Below the pieces are notes generated by a model, which was given only the letters and a program-made list of their open reading frames with translations, was not told the origin of the DNA and made no database searches. A program made the translations under genes and the position numbers. This document shows positions 16,708 through 31,700 of a stretch of 64,000 nt of DNA, one piece after another; the stretch's first letter is position 1; every line of letters starts with the position of its first letter. Origin of the DNA: Unio delphinus (lineage: Eukaryota > Mollusca > Bivalvia > Unionida > Unionidae); NCBI GenBank assembly GCA_029339505.1, contig JAQISU010000115.1, positions 4,257,001 through 4,321,000 on the forward strand, written 5' to 3'.

Positions 16708-19700
16708 CTGAAATAATCGAGATCAACATCCCAATGCACCTAATTCTAGCTACAGCAATATCCTTCACACACAAGGGCAAGTCTAAAATATGCAGGTAAT
16801 TTGCAAAGATTTCAAAATAACTTATGATCACTGAGGTCTGAAAGCTTTTTAAGTCTGTTTAAATACTGCAGATCTAATGTACACTACAGCTTTTGCTACA
16901 AATTACAGAAATACTTTTAATGATTTACATGAAACAAAGCTTGATTGGATTTTATTTTTTATCTAGAAAATAAACTTTACATTTTATCCATGATGTTGAA
17001 CTGTCTTCTAACAAGGATGAATGGAATTTCAACATAATACACCCTCACTTTCTTACATACCACTCTTGCATTTACTTTTGTGTAGATATCCATCTGGTAG
17101 GCATATTCTATGCTAATTTAAGCCTCTTGTCTTGAATAAAGTTTTGATGCATTCTGAGCATTTTAAAAATTTTGAGATATATTTTTGGTTTGACTCGTCT
17201 TTAGATCTGAAACTACACTTCGTAATTTCTGAGAGAATGGTACCTAATCAACTTTCTTTGTAAATACAGGATTTCATATAAAACTAAAAAATGGTTTGAA
17301 CAAAGAAGTATTTTGTTTATCATAAAATTCTTTGTACTCATAGGTTCATAATGAAATTGCTGAACTTTGTTTTAGTTAGTCTTAATGCATTGAATCTTGA
17401 AATCATGTTTTTGTTTTAAATATAAATCTTTAAACGGGGAAAAAAAAATAACTAAAATGCTAAAGTCCTATTTTAAATGTCAAAGATTCTTTTCAATAGT
17501 TTTGAAATCTTTGCAAAATGACCCACAGATAATAGACTTACCATTGTCTGTCAAGGATAATGAAGTACCTATAACAAGATATTGAGAACTTCATCCCAAC
17601 TATTTCATGGACACTTACATAAATCAAGGCACAGACAGTTTGATTCTAAAGATAAGAGTCAAACCAAAAAAGTTATTTGCATTTTCTTTTACAAAATGTC
17701 AGACAAAAGGACCAGTTGAGTCCTGAAATCATTCATCTGGCTGACATAAACATAATGTCAAATACAATAGCAGTTTTTAAAAAGATCTGGATCAGCATGG
17801 TTCTTTCTGCCCAAAATTCTTAAATTCTGTCAAATGGTTATAAAAAAAAAATCTTATTTCATCTCTTTTCAGCCAGAAATCAGAAATCAGCATCATCTGT
17901 ACAAAATTTAAAGGATGTTTTTGTACACAAGTTATTGAAATCATACTGGGAATTTTTCTTGTTGAAATCACTTAAAAGTCTTTCTATATTTAGTAACAAC
18001 AGCCATGCTGTACGAAGAAACCATTCAAAAGTTTTCAATTTTTAGTGAAAACAGCCATACTGTGCGAAGAAATAATTTTAAAGTTTTTCTATTTGCAGTA
18101 ACAATAGCCATATTGTATGGCAGATCAAACAAAAAAGAAAAATATGGTCAAACTTTGCAGACATTACAGGTTTTTCCAATTTTAATAATGGTAACAAATA
18201 AGCCTCATGTGTACAAACTTTAAAGGTGTTCATACCAAGATGCCTTCCATCAAATTTGGTTGAAATATAATTCTTGGCTTGGTCCAGTGGTTGGGAGAGT
18301 GAGAAAATAGCAAATGCTGAAGACAAGGTGCCATACAATAAACTTACCTGAGCTACAAATTAAACATAAATCAAATGCAATGCCTGCAAGAATAATAAAT
18401 GAGAAATAAATTTTACAACAGGCATTTAGTTTTTCTTATAATAGAACTCACTACAAATTTATCTTTTAATTCTAGGAGCTCACCTTTCTCTCTTTAGGAA
18501 TTTTACCGCAAGCCTCCAGCCTCGCTCGTTGCTGCCGTCTTTTCAATATTCGATGATACTGCTTGGCATTTACATATAAAGGTTCATCCTCTTGGGTCTC
18601 TTGTTGACCAGATATTGCCACTCTCTGTTGTGGACTTAGGTTACCTCCCACAACCTGATGAAAGGATTCAACAGTTTGATGAAACAAGTGAGGATTAAAT
18701 GCGGAACAACAGTTCAATAAAACATTATCTCATGCCTGTCAACCATGCAGCAATGTCACATGATATTGTAAAATTTAAAAGATTTAATATCATGTTGACG
18801 TTCAGTCTGATAAGAGATACTGATTAGCTGTTACCAGCTGATGCATGGGTTTTACTAGGAGACTTCTTAAGATTTCTACAATCTTGAGACTTGTTATTGA
18901 TACTACTCCAGACTACTCGATATTCATATCAACATGGGGTTTTTACTATGAGACTTCTTAAGAATGGATGTTCGTATCAACATGGGGATTTTAACAGTGA
19001 AAAATGCACAGCTAGAACAAGGCTTGAACCCAGGCCTTCCCTAACTTTAGATGGGGGTTTAAGCATTTGAGGTATCTAAGCCAACAAACACAGTCCTACC
19101 AGTTACACTTCCTCTCTGTATTTTTGAGACATCTGGTAGTGATGGAACATATATGAAGGTAGCTATTTACTGTTAACACAAACAAGAGTTTCACTAATCG
19201 GGCAGGTTCTGTCTCATTAGCACTAATCTGCCTCAATATTAATAACGCATATATGTTTATCAATACAAATATGTGTGTGTCTGTGTAATTTGGATTTTTC
19301 ACGTTTAGTCATGATACAATGTCTGCAGTGTTACAGTTTATAGTGATGTCCAGCCTTGAGGCATCATGCCACAGACATGCAGCATCATGTTCCACCCAGT
19401 CACATTATGCTGAAACACTCCAACCAGTCCAAACATTACCCTTAATGCTGCACATCAAACAAGGCAGCTGCATGTACCATTTTATAAGTTTTTGGTATGA
19501 CTCAGCCAGGGTTTAAACCCGCGACTTCCTGCATCTGTGGCAGACACTTAGGCCAACGGACCAGCCAAATTAAAATTCATAGCTCGAATTATAAAATCTG
19601 AAAGATCTGTATAGTCCTTTAACTAGGTCATTTATAGGTCGGTGCAAATTTTGTGCAGAAATAATTTTCCTTCTTTCAACTCTGAAAGATCTGTATAGTC

Positions 19701-22700
19701 CTTTAACTAGGTCATTTATAGGTCAGTGCAAATTTTGTGCAGAAATAATTTTCCTTCTTTCAACTAAAATCAATAGGCTTCTTGCATATCCAAGACGCAA
19801 ACAAATTTTGAATGTGGCATGTAATGAAGAACTGATGTCCTCGTGTGAAACGATTAATTTTTTTCTCAAAATGATTCTGTAATATTTCTTTCTAAATTAG
19901 ACTGGGGCATATTACTGGCCCCAGATGATCCCAAAAATCTCACATGACAAGAGTTCTTTAAATCCATACTGGATTGAGTAAATACAAATGCCATGAATTT
20001 CACGAACAGCCAATTACTGCCTGATATTATATTTAAAATATTGTTAAATTTTCCATGTTGCAATGAAAAATGAAAAATTATTACTGTACCCACCAAATTT
20101 CCCTCCAGAAAATATACATGGAGTTTGACTGGTTTACTTTTAAATTGCTGAATGTATACAAAAAACTTCATGTTTTCCCTATTAACAGTACTATATCACA
20201 ACAAAGTAATTGAGGGCTTGGATGAAAAGCACATCTTACCTGGAAATTGTGTTATAACAGATGTAATGTAATAAAATGTTTTACCAATAAATAGCATTAT
20301 AACAGACATCAGTAAATAGTGTTATAATCCTCCTTGCAAATACATTAAAAAAAATGTTGAACTCTAAACTCATACAACATGCTATTAAATATCAGCTTAT
20401 TATTATCAACATACTACTGAATATAAGCACACTACTGCTATTGAATATCAGCTTATTATTATCAACATACTACTGAATATAAGCACACTACTGCTATGAA
20501 TATCAGCTTATTACTATCAACATGCTACTGAATATAAGCACACTACTGCTATGAATATCAGCTTATTATTATCAACATACTACTGAATATAAGCACACTA
20601 CTGCTATGAATATCAGCTTATTATTATCAACATACTACTGAATATAAGCACACTACTGCTATTGAATATCAGCTTATTATTATCAACATGCTACTGAATA
20701 TAAGCACACTACTGCTGTTGAATATCAGCTTATTATTATCAACATACTACTGAATATAAGCACAGCTTATTACTATCAACATGACTTGAATATCAACATA
20801 CTACTGAATATAAGCATGCAATTGAATGTAAATAAATCAGTCCACAACAAAATTGATCATCTAGAAGGACTTAATCCACCATTGAAGTCAGCAGGTCACA
20901 TGGTATGAATGCCAGTAAATTACCTCCTCAAATCAGCAGGTACATTACCTCCTCAAAATAGCAGGTAAATTACCTCCTCCAAATAGCAGGTAAATTTCCT
21001 CCTCAAAATAGCAGGCAAGTTACCTCCTCCAACCAACAAGTTAATCCAAAACAGTGGGTTCTGACTGGCTGAATGTCAGTAACAGACAACTGAATAAAAT
21101 ATTCATTTCATTTTAGTAAATCTTCGTACACTCAATGTACAATGAAAAAAAGTTTAAGATAAGGGTTACTTAGTGATGTGGATGTAACTAGCTATGACTG
21201 ACCATTATCTGTGGCATCCCACCAGCTCCTGGAACCTGGAAGATCTGAGAGATACCATTTACCCCTGAAGCCACCTGTACAATTTGTGGACTGCCACTTG
21301 TCATGGCAGACGGACTACTGGCTGAAGTGACTGGGAGTGTTGTGCTGTTTGTTATAACACCATTACCTAGAGAAGATGTAACAAGGAATTAAAAACAATT
21401 TAATACAATTCAAATGATCCTAGATTATTATTGAAGTTCTGACTCATTCTTTGCATAATGGTTGTATACCACAACTGGATGAAACAGTTTTATCCTGTGA
21501 AAACGAGGAGAAACTTAAGACTCTCTGAAAGTATAGTGAGAGCATGATGTGTTTCGTCTGAACCAAAACAGCTCAACATGGCATGCTTCAGCTGTATAAT
21601 GCTTTCTCCCATAACTACATTAGTTGAATCTTAGACTTGAACCCACACAGACAGAGGTGAGATGGCAGTGATCCGTAACAGCGCTTTAGACCACTCGGCC
21701 ACTCAGGGCCCCTAATGGAATTTAGTATTTTAATACTAAACATGCTAAAATAAGCACTAATTATTGCTATCTTCATATAATGTGCATTGTTATACTCTCC
21801 TTAAGAGGGCCTCAAGGGAGAATAGTCTTATTATTATTATTATTATTATTATTTAGTGATCCAACAGCAATTTACAGATCCTGAAATAGTGTCAAATTAA
21901 TGCTAAACCACTAAGTGCAAAACTTTATGCTGCTGTTTACAAGAACAAAAACTCCATATGAAAAGTGATCCCAATGCATCACAGTTAATTACCCTTTCTG
22001 ATGCTCCAATGCAATGACATTAATTTAATTACTTATTTCTATAGAGACAAAATATTTAGTGTAATACTATACATTCCATTTTAGTTCAGTCTTTATGTAA
22101 TAAACCATCTAATTGGAATATGGAAAAATGCAAAGTAAGTAAATAGCACACGTTTTAAGATCGGAGTGGTATCTACCTTTGTATATAAATTTTTGTGCCT
22201 GTATGTTTTTGTATTGTTCTGACATGCAATGTAAATCTAATTGCTCTATTCCCTTACTCTACACTAATTGCTCTATTCCCTTACTCTACACTAATTGCTC
22301 TATTCCCTTACTCTACACTAATTGCTCTATTCCCTTACTCTACACTAATTGCTCTATTCCCTTACTCTACACTAATTGCTCTATTCCCTTACTCTGCACT
22401 AATTGCTCTATTCCCTTACTCTACACTAATTGCTCTATTCCCTTACTCTGCTGTTGTTGTCCAGTCTGAGACATCATCTGTGTATTAGGGTTGGATGTAT
22501 CTAATGTTGGTGCAGTACTGAAGGTCTGTGGCTGCTGATAGAGAATCGTCTGTCCATCGGCAGTCTGAATTATCTGACCAAAAAACTGACCAAGGTTGGA
22601 GGTCATGTACTGACCTTGAACTCCACTTACTGGACTCAATACCTGGTGTTGCTGTGGCTGCTGAATAATAATCTGAAATACAGAAAAATATGTATACCAT

Positions 22701-25700
22701 ATATACTTATTGACGGGACCATCTACTTTAAATGATTAGTAGAAAATAATAAATATATTTCCATTCCTATCTGAATCTCTTATCATAAACATCATATTGC
22801 ATTCCCATCAAAGAACAAATAGATGAGATTGAAAATTTTGGATGGATAACAAATTAAGATTGACATTTAAGACCTATGTAGAATATAGCCGTTATGTTAA
22901 TTGACCGTATATACTTGCTTATATGTCCAGTCAAACTACAAACAACAAATATCCAGATCTGTCATTGAATAATGCACCATTAGAGATTGGTCTGTGTTGC
23001 ATGTTTTACTGATTACACTGCACAGACCACCAGAGAAGCACACTACCAAAACTCTCTAGCACATGTAAAAATATTGATATCCTAAATGCTGATCAGAAAG
23101 TATAAAATGGTTTTAAATTGTAATTTTTAAAAAAATAACATAATTTATACATGCATGCAAACAGGCTGTTAAATTTCAGTTGTATACCTCAAAATTTTCA
23201 CTTAATTGTGCCAACAAAAACAGGCAGGGTTGAAAATACTATAATAATGTTTTATAAACTAGAGTGCCTTTGAAGGACTAATGCTCTACTGTTGGAAGAT
23301 AAGACCATTTCTTCTTTCAATAGACTGAAGGATGGATGTATTTACCTGCTGAGGTTGTGCAAAGGTCTGCATCGGCTGCCCCGACTGGGTCGTAATAATC
23401 TGAAACTACAAGATGTGACAGCAATATAAGTGCCATTCATTCTTCTGGTCCAATTATACAATATATGTAAAATCATGAAAAGGACAAGAAAACGTTTAAA
23501 AAAACATGGTCCCCAACCTTTTTACAAACTGATATGCCTTTACATACGCACAGCACTGACATATCATGCAAGTTATAATGTTAATGTACGTTAGTCTCTC
23601 TTCATAAAAATATATTAATTTTCATTACTAAATTAAGCAGCCTGAAACATGGGCACCCAAAAATGCCTTGGTGAACATCATAGTCCTGATGGCACAGTGT
23701 TTGAACCACAGTCCTAAAATAACACATGTCCAAGGATTGTCTGAGAGATATTAAAGATTTACTACATGACTGTAATGATACTAACAACAGGTGGGATTCA
23801 GGCTTCAATGGCTCAGTCATGCATGGCCTAAAAATGATGGTGTTCCACTGATCAGACTCTATCATTTATTATTCAAAGTTGATTGTTCAATAGTGTAAAA
23901 CTGGTATAGCAACACAATACCAGAAATCAGCACTTTGAGCATACAATACATTGAACATCTGTCTGTATTATGAGTTAATCAGATTTCACATGTCACATTT
24001 AGTTATTTGTCAAACTCTTGGTTTAAATGTACCTGGGCAGTAAAGGGTCTACATGGATTAGAGCTGTACCGATTAATCGCCCGTACGCGTAATCGGGCCG
24101 ATTATTAGCACAATCGGTATAATCGGGTATCGACAAAAATAATCGGTGCCGATGCAAATAATTTTTTTAAATAACCAATTTTTCCTGATAAAAGTTGTTT
24201 ATACAGTCGCGTTTTGACTGACCGTAACTTAATCCTTTGTAACACTAGAGCTCGGGATATATGCAGTATGCAAACAAGTTGCTCATTAACTAACACTACT
24301 GTATAGTCGAATAACCATATATCGAGATAAACACATCGAACCATCAATTAATCTTTTGTAACAATGAGATTGCTCTAATAAAGTATTTAAAAAGAATTTA
24401 TCTTGCTGCCAGTTGTGCGAAATTTTCAACTCCAGTGTCCGGTAACATTTGTAAACTGCAGTAAACCAGACTAAAGTACATGTCGCAAACCGCCATTGTA
24501 GTGCCAAAGTCATGTGAATAGCCAGTAAGATTAACATCAAAGGGAGTAATGATGGATATATACACAGTCAATTTTGAGGTTTGTGTTTTTTCTTTATCTT
24601 TATGAAAAATCACAAAACACCGATAGTCCTTATGTCCCAGTGAGAAATTGTTTGAAAGGGCTTCAGTGTAGGTTTGAGTACGTCGTCTGTCTTTCAGTTA
24701 ATCCGTAATGCCTGGAGGATGAACGAACTCATTGTCTTTAATACTAGTAAGTGAGAATCATTTCCGGATATTTTAAAATTATTTTTTATTTCTTTTGTAA
24801 GTGTTTCACCAAACCACCATCTGGCAGAAGAGGCGGTCTCTCATAAGTCATAACAGGTTTTACTGTACCTTTGAAGCACCGACATATACTAAACAAATAA
24901 AACAATTCTATATCAATGTTTTACAATTATCTGATGTTGCCGCAGCAATAACGAGTATTTGTTGTTGTCAAAGCAAGCCGACGACCTTTGCTCATAGAAA
25001 GTCGGCAATAAACTCAAAAGCATTGCCTCAATTTACATAGTGATTAGAACATATTTATTGTGCCGCGAAACTTTCCTGTTTGCAAAAAAAAAAAAAAAAA
25101 TCGCCCACTCCCACGGTCTGTGGACAACAGAGTAGTAATTTATTTGGACACATTGTTTCAAGAGCCCGAATAGATTGGATTATTAATATCGGCTCTGCAT
25201 AATGTCGAAATTTAGCCTTTATTATTACCACGCTGCGTGAAGATGTAAATTATACCGGTTGTGTCCCTTGTACACTCAAAATATTACCTCATTTTGTAGG
25301 ATCACTTATATCATTGAAAATAAGTAACTCGTGAGAGGTGATTCGTAGTAAATGAAACAGCTATTACAGATTAGCTGAAATTTTATCTGAAAGAATACAC
25401 TTTGGTTGAAACAACGAATAAAGCAAAATCTGCAACTAATATATTTGGGAATAAAAAATGATTTAAGTAACGCTATGCACACTTTGCACTGCGTAAGTAC
25501 TGTACATTATAGTATATGGTCTCCCTGGTAAACTTGACAAATCCGCGAATTATGAAGGCTGTATTTTACCTTTATGTAATTTCGTGTTGTGGAAATCAGA
25601 AAATATGCACATGCAAAATAATAACAAAATCAATAATAAATAGTACTTTATAAAAATTTAATAATTTTCGGGTCACCGAAAGTTACTTTTTTAACATGCC

Positions 25701-28700
25701 TATGTCTTAGAATACGGATATTTTTGTCCCAAGGTGTACTGCCGTTACAATAGACAACAAAAACACCTAAAACCTGTAAAGTTTTGACATTGGCCCACGG
25801 ATAAGCCCCCCCCCCCTTCCAGGCCTTTATTGTTTTTTCTAAATTTGTCGGCTTATACCTGAGTACATAATATGATAATCAAATAATCGGTCTCATAATC
25901 GGTATCGGCAATTTTGATAATCGGCTATACGCGGTATCGGCATAATCGGCAAAAAGTGACATCGGTACAGCTCTAACATGGATCACTGAAACAAAATGTT
26001 CTGGGCCTGATCATAAATTTAAACCAAGCAGAGAATAATAATTTCAGGACTTTTTCCAATTTTTAACTACCCAGGTAATATAACTGAACCTGCCTCATCT
26101 AACAACATGACCAAAGGTCAGTTCTAAACAGTTTCAAATGCCCATTGGTCAAATGCTGGTTCTTCTGCAGAAACATTTAATAGTATGTGACAGCTTTATA
26201 TTATATTGATATAATAGTCACTTTCTTTGTAAATGTAACTGTAGTCGTCAATCCACGTTACTGAACAGATTTCTCGCTTAAAAATGCATAATAATTTAAC
26301 CATATTAATCTATATTATTACCACACACTGTCTATAACTAGCTAAAATTAAATTTATTCTTTCTTGGAACCGTTTCAATTGATAGAGTAAAAAATGTTTG
26401 CTAATATACTAGTATACCCAATTTGTGTCAGCAAGAGATGACTAATGAAGCAAGACGAGTTAGAGACAAGACCACTTCTGATGATGGGCACATAGCCAGA
26501 TCTTGCCCATTTTTTCAAAATCATAAGTATGGAGTGGCAATGCAAACTCATACAAAGGTAGCAATAACTGGTTAAGTAGGGCGAGTCCATCCATGCTGGG
26601 ACACAGTGATCTTCATGCCTACACTTTGAGTATTGCCAATGGTTCAGGACAGGTACTGGGTGTCTGGTAATGGGGAATCACCTAAGTCAGTATTGGGTCT
26701 AAACTGGTGATCAACCTGTCAAGTGATGCTTCATGATATTTCCATGGATAGTGTAGGGAAATGGTTCCAGTGCCAGTCATGATTGGCATATGTGAGAAAG
26801 GGTCTTGTGAGGTGATGGAATTTTCAAAATCTGTCAATGTGGTCCACCGTACGATGCTGGTACTGGTCTGGCAGTATGTGCCATGATGGAATGTCCAGTA
26901 CTGGTCAATGTAGTCCACCATATGATGCTGGTACTGGTCTGGTAGCATGAATTCTACATGAAACACTTCCAAGAAATAAGATAGGTTTTAATGAAATCAC
27001 TTGTCCTAGATTCTATCTATTTTGATACTACATATGAATCCCATTGAAATTGAGAATAAATGGTGCCAGATATAATTTTAGAAAAACACCACCACCACCC
27101 CAAAAACCACCCACCCACCCACCACAGGATGTATCAGTGTGATTGGTGGATATTATGTGACTGAAAAATGTTAAAGGAGAAAGATTTTGTTAAACTTAAA
27201 AACATGCTGTACCAGACCATCATTACCATGGCAACAATCATCATTTGTAGACTTTAAACATCAGTTTCTTTGGTGTCTATACTCTTGTGTTAGCTACTAA
27301 TCAACAAGATGGAGAACGTAGCTGAATGATTGTGACAACTGAATTTGCAAGATGGAGAATATAACTGAATGGTTGTGAGGGCTGAATTTGCAAGATGGAG
27401 AACATAGTGAATGGTTGTGAGGGCTGAATTTGCAAGATGGAAAACATAGCTGAATGATTGTGAGAGCTGGATTTGCAAGATGGAGAATATAGCGAATGGT
27501 TGTGAGGGCTGAATTAGCCAGATGGAGAACATAGTGAATGGTTGTGAGAGCTGAATTTGCAAGATATAGAACATAGCTGAATGGTTGTGAGGACTGAATT
27601 TACAAGATGGAGAACATAGTTGAATGATTGTGAGAGCTGAATTTGCAAGATGGAGAACATAGTGAATGGTTGTGAGGGCTGAATTTGCAAGATGGTTAGT
27701 GTCCTTACTCAGCTTGTGAGTTGTGAATTTGTATCACAGTGGATTTGTATCACAGTGAATTTGTATCACAGTGGATTTGTATCACAGTGAATTTGTATCA
27801 CAGTGGATTTGTATCACAGTGGATTTGTATCACAGTGGATATACTCCTGAAGTATTATCATCGTGCAATGTACCTGAAAACTCTGTACTAATGTAAATGA
27901 GATGTAGCAGCAAATATATATCCCATCTAATACAATGTCTAACTTATATGATGTATTCATTTTAACCATTGATCTTAACAAAGATCTCTTTTTTTAAAAC
28001 TACATGCTTACTCGGATTTGAGTTCATGTCTATGCTTTTCCTCTTAGAAAATTCCATGGTCTACCTGATTTATCAAGTTGATTCACTACAAGTTAAGTAA
28101 ACTGACCTGACATTTTTTAAAATACAAATTAAATAGACTATTGGTAACTCCTCACATTCAAGCACAGGTATTAATCTGGAACACTCTATACTTTTCGACT
28201 TGCAACAGAACTTTTAGGATTATCTGATTTTAATTCACAATACTGTTCATTTTAATTTTTTATATTGTACTCTGTTGAAAAAAAAATATTTTGTTGAATT
28301 TTACACAAATTTTTGGTTTAACTTTTTACTGTTACTTAATGACCATTGAGTCATAACAATATAAATACACGCCTGACCCTACCAATATAAATATATGCCT
28401 CACTCTACCAATATAAATACATGCCTGACCCTACCAATATAAATACACGCCTCACTCTACCAATATAAATACACGCCTCAGCCTACCAATATAAATACAT
28501 GCCTCACTCTACCAATATAAATACATGCCTCACCCTACCAATATAAATACATGCCTCACTATACCAATATAAATACACGCCTCACTCTACCAATATAAAT
28601 ACATGCCTCACCCTACCAATATAAATACATGCCTCACCCTACCAATATAAATACATGCCTCACGATACCAATATAAATACACGCCTCACTCTACCAATAT

Positions 28701-31700
28701 AAATACACGCCTCACCCTACCAATATAAATACATGCCTCACCCTACCAATATAAATACATGCCTCACCCTACCAATATAAATACACGCCTCATCCTACCA
28801 ATATAAATACACGCCTCATCCTACCAATATAAATACACGCCTCACCCTACCAATATAAATACATGCCTGACCCTACCAATATAAATACACGCCTCACCCT
28901 ACCAATATAAATACATGCCTCACCCTACCAATATAAATACATGCCTCACTCTACCAATATAAATACATGCCTCACTCTACCAATATAAATACATGCCTCA
29001 CTCTACCAATATAAATACATGCCTCACCCTACCAATATAAACACATGCCTCACTCTACCAATATAAATACATGCCTCACTCTACCAATATAAATACATGC
29101 CTCACCCTACCAATATAAATACATGCCTCACCCTACCAATATAAATACATGCCTCACTCTACCAATATAAATACACGCCTCACGATACCAATATAAATAC
29201 ATGCCTCACGATACCAATATAAATACATGCCTCACCCTACCAATATACACGCCTCACTCTACCAATATAAATACACGCCTCACCCTACCAATATAAATAC
29301 ATGCCTCACCCTACCAATATAAATACACGCCTCATCCTACCAATATAAACACATGCCTCACCCTACCAATATAAATACACGCCTCATCCTACCAATATAA
29401 ATACACGCCTGACCCTACCAATATAAATACACGCCTCATCCTACCAATATAAATACACGCCTCATCCTACCAATATAAATACACGCCTGACCCTACCAAT
29501 ATAAATACACGCCTCATCCTACCAATATAAATCCACGCTTCATCCTACCAATATAAATACACGCCTCATCCTACCAATATAAATACACGCCTGACCCTAC
29601 CAATATAAATACACGCCTCATCCTACCAATATAAATACATGCCTCACTCTACCAATATAAATACACGCCTGACCCTACCAATATAAATACACGCCTGACC
29701 CTACCAATATAAATACATGCCTCACCCTACCAATATAAATACACGCCTCATCCTACCAATATAAATACACGCCTGACCCTACCAATATAAATACACGCCT
29801 CATCCTACCAATATAAATACACGCCTGACCCTACCAATATAAATACATGCCTCACTCTACCAATATAAATACATGCCTCACTCTAACAATATAAATACAT
29901 GCCTGACCCTACCAATATAAATACATGCCTCACCCTACCAATATAAATACACACATCACTCTACCAATATAAATACACGTCTCACCCTACCAATATAAAT
30001 ACATGCCTCACCCTACCAATATAAACACGCGCCTCACCCTACCAATATAAACACATGCCTCACCCTACCAATATAAATACATGCCTCACCCTACCAATAT
30101 AAATACACGCCTCACCCTACCAATATAAATACACGCCTCACGATACCAATATAAATACACGCCTCACCTACCAATATAAACACGCGCCTCACCCTACCAA
30201 TATAAACACGTGCCTCACCCTACCTATATAAATACATGCCTCATCCTACCAGTATAAATACACGTCTCACCCTACCAATATAAATACACGTCTCACCCTA
30301 CCAATATAAATACATGCCTGACCCTACCTATATAAATACATGCATCACCCTACCCCATTTTGTACACCCCTGAAGTAAAGTATTCATCTGAAACTCAACC
30401 AATTCAATGAAACACAAAATGTAGGTAACAGTGACCCAATTTTGTCAGATGGCATTGTAGTCAACAACATGCATCTACATAATGAGCAACTTAGTTAAAT
30501 GCAAAATGTAATTGAGGTAAATAACGAGCACATTTTAAGTTGCTATGACTTAACTGTGACAATAGGCAACAAATAAATGCACATCTCTGGGACAAACAAC
30601 GTGTGGGACAATGTAAAGCTAACAAAGAAGTTGTGTTAAAAGCTCTACAAATCCACTTACCCTATCAGGCAAATAGTAAATATGTTTGCTAGCCCATAAT
30701 AAAGTCTACTCAAGCAGCTTTCGAAGGGAAAAAAAACTTATGTATATTTTTAATTCGAGCATGTTAAGGCAGTGTTTTAGAACATATTCTGTGAATCTTC
30801 TCAATGCAGCAGGTGTCCTTTATATACAGGGCCTGTAATCTCAAGGTGCTTTACATCTTATAGTTACGACATCAAACTTTGTATAAAATGTGTTAAAGTA
30901 GAAGTTGTTTGGGATAACAAGAGTCCTCTTGAAAAAAATAGAATGCATTGCTACATCAAAAAAATAAAAACCACACACTGAAAATGTCAGAATCAAGAAG
31001 CAGTGAAGAAACTGAAGAATGAAGTGCATAACTAGTTAAAAAATATATAAAAATCATACTAGAAAATGCATCTGACTGCCAGAAATGTTCACTCTCCATT
31101 TCAAGTCAGCTAAGTTCAGTTTCAACCCCTTCATGATTAACTTTATACATCTCTTTCACATTTGTAGCAAGACATGTACAAAATAAGAGTAAAGATGAAA
31201 AAATCCGACTGGGAAGACATGTACTCACTGGCTGATACTGTTGTGTGTTTTGTGTGGACATTGAACCAGCCTGTCCCTGGAGGTTCAGGCCTGTGGGCTG
31301 ACCCTGTGGTATGGTCTGGACAAATATTTGCTGACCAGGAGAGGAGGTTTGCTGCATCAATTGGTTCTGACCCAGTTGGATCACCTAATGGAAAAAAGAA
31401 AAGACAAGTCCAAAAAAGTGTCTCACCAGATGTTTCAGGCATGATGAAGAAATAGATGTTTGCTAAGTTCATCTGTTTACTATAACAGCTGTCAAGGACC
31501 ATGAATCATCAGGACTGAACTTTATGTTTAAACTTTTTCCTCATTTCTGGCAGGTGTATACACCTGGCCAACATTACATTGGCCTTGTTAGTGTAAGGTT
31601 TTAAATTATATTATTTTATTAACTTAACAAGAGTACTGCAAAAAAGGTACACAATATACCCCTAATGTTCATGTTACTTATTTTGACGACTTTAACCTTG

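Noticed and set aside
28352..30352. CRISPR-like appearance of the regularly repeated array
   Set aside because: Units are contiguous with no spacers and the context is an animal intron; it is a satellite.
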